From an uncultured Selenomonadales bacterium (GTDB taxonomy: Bacteria > Bacillota > Negativicutes > Selenomonadales > Selenomonadaceae): a stretch of DNA of 7,850 nucleotides. Of this stretch, positions 1 through 5,720 are shown piece after piece (the first letter of the stretch is position 1; each line of letters starts with the position of its first letter). The position numbers and the translations under genes are program-made. Location: positions 1-7,850 of the forward strand of contig CALGGP010000311.1 in assembly GCA_937915885.1 (NCBI GenBank), read 5' to 3'. The notes under the pieces are model-generated. The model did not search any database. It was not told where the DNA came from and was given only the letters and a program-made list of their open reading frames with translations.

Positions 1-265
1 GGGACTAGGGAAAAATCCTTAGCCTTTAGCCTTTATCCCCTAGTCTTAAAAAAATAAAGACTAAAGACTGGGGACTAGGGAAAAATCCTTAGCCTTTAGC
101 CTTTATCCCCTAGTCTTAAAAAAATAAAGACTAAAGACTGGGGACTAGGGAAAAATCCTTAGCCTTTAGCCTTTATCCCCTAGTCTTAAAAAAATAAAGA
201 CTAAAGACTGGGGACTAGGGAAAAATCCTTAGCCTTTAGCCTTTATCCCCTAGTCTTAAAAAAAT
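1..265. repeat. 70-bp tandem repeat array, 3.8 copies
   Basis: Copies start at 1, 71, 141 and 211. The first three are full 70-bp units and the last stops after 55 bp. The copies look identical base for base. Each unit can be read as ten 7-bp words (TCCTTAG, CCTTTAG, CCTTTAT, CCCCTAG ... AGACTAA, AGACTGG, GGACTAG). One half is pyrimidine-rich and the other purine-rich, roughly complementary to it. GACTAGGG (3-10) can pair with CCCTAGTC (38-45), and AGTCTT (42-47) with AAGACT (57-62), so alternative hairpins can form in every unit. No gene is visible here. The array touches the left edge, so the true copy number is unknown. The word style recalls the heptanucleotide STRR repeats described in cyanobacteria, but that is only a resemblance. 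Confidence 0.97.
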
Positions 266-272
266 CGACTGA

Positions 273-280
273 AAGGAGAT
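273..280 (+). promoter_or_regulatory. Ribosome binding site of pgeF, fixes a TTG start
   Basis: AAGGAGAT lies 6 nt before the TTG at 287. No in-frame ATG occurs until codon 121 of the product, so this site decides the start. No promoter is evident between the repeat array and this site. Transcription must begin inside or upstream of the array. Confidence 0.85.
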
Positions 281-286
281 TTTTTC

Positions 287-1099
287 TTGAGTTATTTTTT
301 GAGGCGAAATGAACAGAATCTTTGGCACGGGAAATTTTCAAGTTTTCCTGAAGATTTAATTGTACACGCAATTTCAACGCGCTTAAGCGGCTACAGTCAA
401 AAACCTTTCGACAGCTTAAATTTGGGCTTACACGTCGGCGACAATGCGGAAAATGTTTTGGCTAATCGAAAAAAATTTATTCAATCGCTCGGCTTTAACC
501 TTGAAGATATTGTTACACCAAATCAAGTGCACGGCGATAAAGTTTTCAAAGTTGAAGAAATTCACAGAGGGCGCGGCAGTCAAAATTATTCTGATTCAAT
601 CGAAAAAACCGACGCCCTTATTACCAATGTAAAAAATTTGCCGCTGATGCTGTGTTTTGCAGATTGTGTACCGATTCTTTTTGTTGATACCGAAAATTTG
701 GCGGTAGGAATTGCGCACGGCGGCTGGAAAGGTACAATGAAAAAAATTGCCGCAAAAACTTTTCTTGCAATGAAGGAAAATTTCGGCACGCAGGCTGAAA
801 ATTGTTTGGTAGGAATTGCGCCTTCCATTGGTCCTTGTTGTTACGAAATTGGCGACGAAGTTAAAAAAATCTGCGCTGAAACTTTCCCCAAAAATCCCGA
901 ATTAATCATTGAACGCGACGGCAAAAATTTTCTTGACTTGTGGACGGCAAACAAAATTCAGCTTATGGAAATTGGCTTGCCTGAAAAAAATATTGACGTG
1001 GCGGGTGAATGTACCTGTTGCAATTCAAATTGGTATTTTTCGTACAGGGCGGCGCACGGCGAAACAGGCAGAATTGCCGCAGTTATTGCATTGAGTTAG
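287..1099 (+). CDS. pgeF: Peptidoglycan editing factor PgeF (YfiH/DUF152 family)
   Basis: This 270-residue protein belongs to the YfiH/laccase-domain family. Members are zinc enzymes first called polyphenol oxidases, later linked to purine nucleoside phosphorylase/deaminase activity and, in E. coli, to fidelity of peptidoglycan amino-acid composition. Family hallmarks are in order: NLGLHVGDN (45-53), QVHG (80-83), TDALIT (108-113), CFADCVPI (123-130), AHGGWKGT (143-150), IGPCCYEIGDEV (181-192) and FSYRAAHGETGR (251-262). His82, Cys127 and His144 match the metal-binding triad. Length is normal and the protein should be cytoplasmic. It starts at TTG behind AAGGAGAT. It is the first visible gene of an operon with pyrK and pyrD; pyrK starts 11 nt after its stop. 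A link to pyrimidine synthesis is not obvious beyond nucleotide metabolism. The exact physiological substrate cannot be settled from sequence. Confidence 0.95.
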   Translation: MSYFLRRNEQNLWHGKFSSFPEDLIVHAISTRLSGYSQKPFDSLNLGLHVGDNAENVLANRKKFIQSLGFNLEDIVTPNQVHGDKVFKVEEIHRGRGSQNYSDSIEKTDALITNVKNLPLMLCFADCVPILFVDTENLAVGIAHGGWKGTMKKIAAKTFLAMKENFGTQAENCLVGIAPSIGPCCYEIGDEVKKICAETFPKNPELIIERDGKNFLDLWTANKIQLMEIGLPEKNIDVAGECTCCNSNWYFSYRAAHGETGRIAAVIALS

Positions 1100-1104
1100 G
1101 AGGT
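1098..1104 (+). promoter_or_regulatory. Ribosome binding site of pyrK, fixes a TTG start
   Basis: AGGAGGT overlaps the last two bases of the pgeF stop codon and lies 6 nt before the TTG at 1111. An open frame continues further upstream into pgeF, but this near-perfect site and the family's normal N-terminus place the start at 1111. Confidence 0.88.
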
Positions 1105-1110
1105 AGGGAA

Positions 1111-1866
1111 TTGAAGAAAATTTTTGATACAGAAATAAAATCCAACGTCGAAGTTGCAGAAAATATTTTTCGACTTGAAATTTTATCGCAGGAACTTTCA
1201 AAAATCGCTCGCGCAGGGCAATTTGTACAAGTCAAAGTTTCAGATGAATTTACATTACGCCGCCCGCTCGGTATCGCCTCGACAAAAAACGGCGTCATTA
1301 AAATTTTTTATCGAACGGTAGGGCGCGGCACAAAATCCCTTGCAAATAAAAAAGCCGGCGAACATTTGAATATTTTGGGCGCACTCGGCAACGGCTTTAA
1401 CCTTGAAATTGACGGGCGAATTTTACTTGTAGGCGGCGGTATGGGATTAGCTCCGCTTTTAAGCGTTGCCGAAAAAATTCCCGCGGTTGATGTTTTGATT
1501 GGCGGCAAAAATGCTGACGAAGTTAATTTTTGGATTGAAGAATTTAAGCCGGAAGTCGGGAAAATTTTTATAACAACGGACGACGGCAGCCGCGGCAGTA
1601 AAGGCTTTGCAACAACACTTTTGCCTGAAGTTTTGGAATATGAAAATTTTTCTGCAATTTTTACTTGCGGTCCCGAAATTATGATGCGCGGCGTTGCAAA
1701 AATCGCCAATGAAAATAATTTGCCGTGTTACGTTTCTTTTGAAGGGCGTATGGCTTGCGGATTGGGCGCGTGTTTAAGTTGTTCCATTGACACTAAAAAC
1801 GGGCGCAAAAAAGTTTGCAAAGATGGACCCGTTTTTGATTCGCAGGAGGTGTTTGACTTTGAGTAA
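1111..1866 (+). CDS. pyrK: Dihydroorotate dehydrogenase B, electron-transfer subunit PyrK
   Basis: This 251-residue subunit passes electrons between the FMN of PyrD and NAD+ through FAD and a 2Fe-2S cluster, in the fourth step of UMP synthesis. The FAD-binding barrel is marked by GQFVQV (36-41) and LRRPLGIAS (49-57), with YRTVGRGTKSL at 67-77. The nucleotide-binding half has VGGGMGLAPL (107-116) and CGPEIMMRGV (176-185). The C-terminal iron-sulfur motif is complete, with Cys216, Cys221, Cys224 and Cys236, ending in the typical VCKDGPVF. The TTG start at 1111 is chosen because of the AGGAGGT site and because extension upstream would only read pgeF out of frame. The stop overlaps the start of the pyrD fusion by 8 nt, as expected for subunits made in equal amounts by translational coupling. 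No residue needed for function appears to be missing. Confidence 0.95.
   Translation: MKKIFDTEIKSNVEVAENIFRLEILSQELSKIARAGQFVQVKVSDEFTLRRPLGIASTKNGVIKIFYRTVGRGTKSLANKKAGEHLNILGALGNGFNLEIDGRILLVGGGMGLAPLLSVAEKIPAVDVLIGGKNADEVNFWIEEFKPEVGKIFITTDDGSRGSKGFATTLLPEVLEYENFSAIFTCGPEIMMRGVAKIANENNLPCYVSFEGRMACGLGACLSCSIDTKNGRKKVCKDGPVFDSQEVFDFE
1844..1850 (+). promoter_or_regulatory. Ribosome binding site of the DUF4145-pyrD gene, fixes a TTG start
   Basis: AGGAGGT lies inside the 3' end of pyrK, 8 nt before the TTG at 1859. It places the start ahead of the extra N-terminal domain. I see no comparable site near the inner TTG at 2297 or the inner ATG (codon 156), where an ordinary PyrD might otherwise begin. 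Confidence 0.85.
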
Positions 1867-3190
1867 TTTTGCATTTCTCAAGGAAAAATCAGAATACGCG
1901 CTTTTCTCAAATGACTGCATAGAGGCTGAAGAAATTTTGAAAAAGTCGGCGGATTCCAGCATAAAACTTGCACGCCCTGCACTCGACGCGGCTATTAAAT
2001 GGCTGTACCTTCACGATAAAAACCTTTTCCAAAGTAAAACCAATCCCGAAAATTTGTTTGCGCTTATGGAAGATAATTCTTTCAAAATTGCAGTTGGTAA
2101 AAATTTATTAAGAAAAATTCACGCCTGCCGCAAATTTGGCAACGCCGCTATTCACAACGAAAAAAATTTTTCAACTGAAGACGCCGTAACTTGCCTGAAC
2201 AATCTTTTTGACTTTGTGCAGTGGATTGATATGCGGTACGGCGAAAATTACGCGCCCAGAATTTTTGACGTTGACGAAATTTTTACAAGTTCACTTTTGA
2301 AAACCGAAATTTGCGGAATAAAAATGAATACGCCTGTTTTGACGGCGTCCGGCACTTTCGGCTTCGGTGAAGAATTTGAAGATTTTGTTGACTTGAAAAG
2401 GCTCGGCGGCGTTATGGTTAAATGTATCACGCCAAAACCTCGCGCAGGAAATAAGGGCGTGCGAATTACCGAAACGCCCGCGGGAATGTTAAATTGTATC
2501 GGATTGGAAAATCCCGGCGTTGAAATTTTTTTGGCTGAAATTTTGCCGCGTATCAAAAATAAATTTAATGTCATTGTAAATATTTCAGGTTCAAGCGTTG
2601 AAGATTACGGCAATTTGGCAAAACTTTTGGACGTGGAAGGCGTGGCGGCGATTGAGTTAAATATTTCCTGCCCAAATGTAAAAGACGGCGGGATTATTTT
2701 TGGTACGAATGCAAAGGCGGCGACTGAAGTTACGGCGGCGGCGAAAAAAAATACCAAAAAGCCGGTTATCGTGAAACTTAGCCCAAATGTTACAGATATT
2801 ACCGAAATTGCGCGGGCGGTTGAAAGTGCGGGTGCAGATTGTATTTCGCTGATTAATACTTTGATGGGAATGGAAATTAATATTCATACGTGGAAGCCTA
2901 CGCTCGGAAATATCACGGGCGGACTTTCGGGCGGCGCGGTTAAACCGGTTGCTGTCAGAATGGTTTATCAAGTCGCGCAGGTTGTCAAAGTTCCAATAAT
3001 TGGAATGGGCGGGATTCGTTCTGCTGAAGACGCGGTAGAATTTTTCTTGGCGGGCGCGTCAGCCGTGGCAGTCGGTACGGCGAATTTTGCCAATCCCAAT
3101 GTTACCAATGAAATTATTGACGGCTTAGAAAATTATTTGCGCAAAAAAAATTTGAACAGTATCAAAGAAATTGTCGGTAAGATAAAATAA
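1859..3190 (+). CDS. pyrD: Dihydroorotate dehydrogenase B catalytic subunit PyrD with N-terminal DUF4145-like domain
   Basis: The product has 443 residues, against about 300 for normal class 1B PyrD. Residues about 147-443 are a complete dehydrogenase: TASGTFGFGEEF (162-173), Lys188 in VKCITPKP, MLNCIGLENPGV (210-221), the catalytic-cysteine motif NISCPNV with Cys271, VKLSPNVTD (305-313), GGLSGGAVKP and GMGGIRSAEDA. This domain oxidises dihydroorotate to orotate on FMN and pairs with PyrK. Residues 2-131 resemble DUF4145, a HEPN-type helical domain known from HsdR N-termini: SNFAFLKE at the start, AIKWLY (45-50), the R-x-x-G-N-x-x-x-H motif at Arg91-His99, and a final NNLFDFVQWID. The frame runs through with no stop. 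The TTG start has a strong SD and overlaps pyrK by 8 nt. The dehydrogenase call is firm; the DUF4145 call comes from remembered family patterns and is less so. A role for the extra domain is unknown. Confidence 0.95.
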   Translation: MSNFAFLKEKSEYALFSNDCIEAEEILKKSADSSIKLARPALDAAIKWLYLHDKNLFQSKTNPENLFALMEDNSFKIAVGKNLLRKIHACRKFGNAAIHNEKNFSTEDAVTCLNNLFDFVQWIDMRYGENYAPRIFDVDEIFTSSLLKTEICGIKMNTPVLTASGTFGFGEEFEDFVDLKRLGGVMVKCITPKPRAGNKGVRITETPAGMLNCIGLENPGVEIFLAEILPRIKNKFNVIVNISGSSVEDYGNLAKLLDVEGVAAIELNISCPNVKDGGIIFGTNAKAATEVTAAAKKNTKKPVIVKLSPNVTDITEIARAVESAGADCISLINTLMGMEINIHTWKPTLGNITGGLSGGAVKPVAVRMVYQVAQVVKVPIIGMGGIRSAEDAVEFFLAGASAVAVGTANFANPNVTNEIIDGLENYLRKKNLNSIKEIVGKIK

Positions 3191-3200
3191 TGCCCCTAGG

Positions 3201-3232
3201 AACGCCTGTAAGCCTCTGTACGGCGTTTTTTT
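3201..3232 (+). terminator. Intrinsic terminator of the pgeF-pyrK-pyrD operon
   Basis: AACGCC (3201-3206) pairs with GGCGTT (3222-3227). The stem continues with GTA (3208-3210) and TAC (3219-3221) across a bulged T. A run of seven T follows from 3226. It begins 10 nt after the pyrD stop. Confidence 0.85.
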
Positions 3233-3255
3233 ATTGCCTTGGTACATTTTACCCT

Positions 3256-3297
3256 AAAAAAATATAAAGCCGCTTAAAATGGCTCTCAGCGGCTTTA
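3256..3297 (-). terminator. Leftward terminator-like hairpin
   Basis: AAAGCCGCT (3266-3274) pairs perfectly with AGCGGCTTT (3288-3296), and T3265/A3297 extend it to 10 bp. On the minus strand the stem is followed by TATATTTTTTTA, a weak U-tract; on the plus strand there is none. No minus-strand gene ends just to its right. It may back up the prfC-operon terminator or end an unrecognised short transcript. The rest of 3233-3390 is AT-rich and shows no gene; AAAATCGATTTT (3297-3308) is a 12-bp palindrome of no clear role. Confidence 0.5.
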
Positions 3298-3390
3298 AAA
3301 TCGATTTTAAATTTTACCACAAATCTTGACTTTATGGTATATCGAATAAAAAAAAGATGAGTATAATCAGCCGCCTGCAAGTATTAATAT

Positions 3391-3419
3391 TTGACAAAAT
3401 CAACGTCAGCCTGTATAAT
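3391..3419 (+). promoter_or_regulatory. Consensus sigma-70 promoter for tRNA-Arg
   Basis: TTGACA (3391-3396) and TATAAT (3414-3419) both match consensus exactly and are separated by 17 bp. Transcription would start at about 3426, leaving a leader of roughly nine bases before the mature tRNA. Such strength fits a stable-RNA gene. Confidence 0.92.
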
Positions 3420-3434
3420 AACCAAAGTTTACAC

Positions 3435-3511
<77 letters not shown>

Positions 3512-3517
3512 TCAATC

Positions 3518-3557
3518 AAAAAAATATCGGCGGCGTCTGATCGATCGGACGTCGCCG
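3518..3557 (-). terminator. Terminator of the prfC operon, possibly shared with tRNA-Arg
   Basis: CGGCGGCGTC (3528-3537) pairs with GACGTCGCCG (3548-3557), 9 of 10 positions matched, around a GATCGATC loop. On the minus strand the stem is followed by ATATTTTTTT (U-run from A3518-3524), giving a good terminator 45 nt past the prfC stop. On the plus strand only TTTCAATTT follows, so use by the tRNA transcript is possible but weaker. Confidence 0.8.
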
Positions 3558-3602
3558 TTTCAATTTCTTATAAAATCATTTCCGCGCCTCAATCAAAAAT
3601 TT

Positions 3603-5207
3603 TTAATCGGCGAACGGCGTCGGGCTCATGATTAATTTCGGGTTGTTATCTTTGATCCAGCCCAGCGCCCATTCGTTTTCGACCAACAGCACCGGCTGAT
3701 CCTCGCGATCGACCACAAACATCCCGCGATCGGCGCCCCGCAACGTCGACGGCGTGATCGCTCGTCCGTCCTCCGCGCGGAGCCAACGCGCCACCTCCAA
3801 CGGCAGCATCGTCAACAACACATCGACGCCGTACTCGCTTTTCAGTCGATACTGCAGCACTTCAAACTGCAACGTGCCGACGGTGCCGACGATGAACGAT
3901 TCCGTCCCCGCGCCGACTTGGTTGAACAATTGAACGGCGCCCTCCTGCGTCAATTGCTCGATCCCTTTGACGAATTGTTTGCGCTTGAGCGTGTCCTTCG
4001 CTTGGACGCGCGCAAATTTTTCGGGCGGGAATGTCGGAAATTCCTCGAAAGTAAATTTATGAGAGGCGTCGGTTAGAGTGTCGCCGATGCCGAAAATGCC
4101 CGGGTCGAACAGCCCGACGATATCTCCCGGGAACGCCTCATCGATGATCTGTCGATCCTGTGCGAGGAACTGTTGAGGCTGGGCGAGCTTGACAATTTTA
4201 TCGGACGCCGCATGCCACACTTGCATGTTGCGCTCGAATTTGCCCGAGCAGATTCGGATAAACGCCAACCGATCTCGATGCGCGGGATTCATATTGGCTT
4301 GGATTTTGAAGACGAAGGCGGAAAATTTTTCGTCGTCGGGCTCGATGATGCCGTCGGAGCAAATGCGCGGGGCGGGCGGCGGAGCCAATCTGATATACTC
4401 CTCCAAAAAATTTTGCACGCCGAAGTTCGTCATGGCGGAGCCGAAAAATACCGGCGTCAAATCTCCCGCGTCGACTTTCGAGCGATCAAATTTATCTCCC
4501 GCCTCGTCAAGCAATGTGAGATCGTCCTGAAGGTTGTCGAACGTCTCTTGACCGATCCGATCGATCATCACGGGATCGTCGGCGTTGAAAATCTCACTGA
4601 TGCGCTCGATTTGACCGTGGCTCGTATCTGCCGCAAACAGCTCGACGCTATTTTTTTGACGGTCGAACACTCCGAGATAATTGCCGTCGATGCCGACGGG
4701 CCAATTCATGGGATAAGCGCGAATGCCGAGGACGTTTTCAATCTCGTCGATGAGATCGAGCGGAATTTTACCGTAGCGATCGAGCTTGTTGACGAAAGTA
4801 AAAATCGGAATGCGGCGCTGTCGACAGACCTTGAACAATTTTTTCGTCTGCGCCTCGACGCCCTTCGCCGCATCGATCACCATCACCGCGCTGTCGACCG
4901 CCATCAGCGTCCGATAAGTGTCCTCGGAAAAATCCTGATGCCCGGGCGTGTCGAGAATATTGATGCGGCAGCCGTCGTAGTCGAACTGCAGAACGGAGCT
5001 GGTGACGGAAATTCCGCGTTGTTTTTCGATCTCCATCCAATCGCTGACGGCGTGACGTTGCGCCTTGCGCGCCTTGATCGAGCCGGCGAGATGAATTGCG
5101 CCGCCGTAGAGCAGCAGTTTTTCGGTGAGGGTGGTTTTACCGGCGTCGGGGTGGGAGATGATTGCGAACGTCCGACGGCGTTTTATTTCGTCGATGATAT
5201 GCGACAA
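3603..5207 (-). CDS. prfC: Peptide chain release factor 3 (RF3)
   Basis: This translational GTPase recycles RF1/RF2 from the ribosome after termination. The product has 534 residues, close to the 529 of E. coli RF3. The GTPase motifs are intact: P-loop SHPDAGKTT (18-26), GISVTSS switch I (65-71), DTPGH (86-90), NKLD (140-143) and a G5-type GSAM. The RF3-type segment RRRTFAIISHPDAGKTTLTEK distinguishes it from EF-G, and it has no EF-G domains IV/V. I prefer the TTG at 5205-5207, six nt after AGAAGGA. A TTG six codons upstream (ending at 5225, 540 residues) is open but has only a distant G-rich stretch before it. It is the last gene of the minus-strand operon, 47 nt after rnhA, and is followed by a terminator. 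A long open frame on the opposite strand is a codon-bias shadow. Confidence 0.97.
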   Translation of the reverse strand: MSHIIDEIKRRRTFAIISHPDAGKTTLTEKLLLYGGAIHLAGSIKARKAQRHAVSDWMEIEKQRGISVTSSVLQFDYDGCRINILDTPGHQDFSEDTYRTLMAVDSAVMVIDAAKGVEAQTKKLFKVCRQRRIPIFTFVNKLDRYGKIPLDLIDEIENVLGIRAYPMNWPVGIDGNYLGVFDRQKNSVELFAADTSHGQIERISEIFNADDPVMIDRIGQETFDNLQDDLTLLDEAGDKFDRSKVDAGDLTPVFFGSAMTNFGVQNFLEEYIRLAPPPAPRICSDGIIEPDDEKFSAFVFKIQANMNPAHRDRLAFIRICSGKFERNMQVWHAASDKIVKLAQPQQFLAQDRQIIDEAFPGDIVGLFDPGIFGIGDTLTDASHKFTFEEFPTFPPEKFARVQAKDTLKRKQFVKGIEQLTQEGAVQLFNQVGAGTESFIVGTVGTLQFEVLQYRLKSEYGVDVLLTMLPLEVARWLRAEDGRAITPSTLRGADRGMFVVDREDQPVLLVENEWALGWIKDNNPKLIMSPTPFAD

Positions 5208-5213
5208 ACTTTT

Positions 5214-5220
5214 TCCTTCT
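5214..5220 (-). promoter_or_regulatory. Ribosome binding site supporting the inner prfC start
   Basis: AGAAGGA on the minus strand stands 6 nt before the TTG at 5205-5207. The alternative TTG at 5223-5225 lacks a site at a usable distance. The resulting N-terminus is of the short form normal for RF3. Confidence 0.6.
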
Positions 5221-5253
5221 TCCAAAATAAATTTTCCCGCCCGCCCTCCCCTA

Positions 5254-5270
5254 ATTACGCATTACGCATT
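5254..5270. repeat. Short ATTACGC heptamer repeat at the rnhA 3' end
   Basis: ATTACGC occurs twice in tandem, followed by ATT (2.4 copies). On the minus strand it encodes the last residues of RNase HI (MRNA) and supplies its TAA stop. Like the left array it is a 7-bp word repeat, though with a different word. Confidence 0.8.
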
Positions 5271-5710
5271 GTTTTATGTTTTGATGCCTGCTCTCGCGCC
5301 AAGCGATCGCACCGTTCGTTGAAGTGATCGCCGTCGTGCCCGCGCACCCAATTGAATTTCACCGCCCGACTCGTCATCAGCTCGTCGAGCGCCAACCACA
5401 AATCTTGATTCAACACCGGCGTCTTGTTCGCCGTCACCCAACCGCGCAACTTCCAATTCCGCAGCCAACCTTTTTCAAACGCGTTCCTCAAATATTGACT
5501 GTCGGTAAACAATTCGATCTCACTGCCGATTTTTAATGCGTTAAGCGCGGAGATCGCCGCCGTCAATTCCATCCGATTGTTCGTCGTCCGAGCCGCGCCG
5601 CCCGATATTTCCGCGACTTCGCCCGTCTCTCGATCGATCACCACCGCCGCCCAACCGCCCGCGCCCGGATTGCCCAAGCACGAGCCGTCGGTGTAAACCA
5701 CATAACTCAT
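5255..5710 (-). CDS. rnhA: Ribonuclease HI
   Basis: This 151-residue protein degrades the RNA strand of RNA-DNA hybrids, removing primers and R-loops in the cytoplasm. The catalytic set is complete: Asp8 in YTDGSC, Glu48 in NNRMEL, Asp70 in TDSQY, His125 in VRGHDGD and Asp135 in ERCDRLA. The basic-protrusion region GWLRNWKLRGWVTANKTPV (81-99) marks it as the E. coli-like type with a handle. The ATG at 5708-5710 lies 6 nt after GAGGAG; an open frame further upstream overlaps the previous gene and is not used. The site overlaps the TGA of the AMMECR1 fusion gene, with 10 nt between the two genes, so translation is probably coupled. The terminal KTMRNA lies beyond the usual family end and is partly encoded by a heptamer repeat. 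Confidence 0.97.
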   Translation of the reverse strand: MSYVVYTDGSCLGNPGAGGWAAVVIDRETGEVAEISGGAARTTNNRMELTAAISALNALKIGSEIELFTDSQYLRNAFEKGWLRNWKLRGWVTANKTPVLNQDLWLALDELMTSRAVKFNWVRGHDGDHFNERCDRLAREQASKHKTMRNA

Positions 5711-5720
5711 CGCGCGCTCC

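Noticed and set aside
1..265. CRISPR array
   Set aside because: The whole 70-bp unit repeats identically, so there are no unique spacers, and no cas genes are present.
1009..1110. Longer PyrK starting at the ATG at 1009
   Set aside because: The added residues are an out-of-frame reading of pgeF, and AGGAGGT points to the TTG at 1111.
2297..3190. Separate, normal-length pyrD starting at the inner TTG (2297) or ATG (2324)
   Set aside because: No Shine-Dalgarno sequence precedes either codon, while AGGAGGT stands before the TTG at 1859; no stop separates the two domains. Kept only as a test for the fusion.
3326..3367. Second promoter from TTGACT (3326) and TATAAT (3362)
   Set aside because: The spacing is about 30 bp, too long for sigma-70; the perfect pair at 3391/3414 accounts for the tRNA.
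4173..5327. Open frame of 384 codons on the plus strand, opposite prfC
   Set aside because: It is the antisense reading of well-conserved RF3 codons, has no ribosome binding site that I can see and no domain; the RF3 motifs on the minus strand explain the stretch fully.
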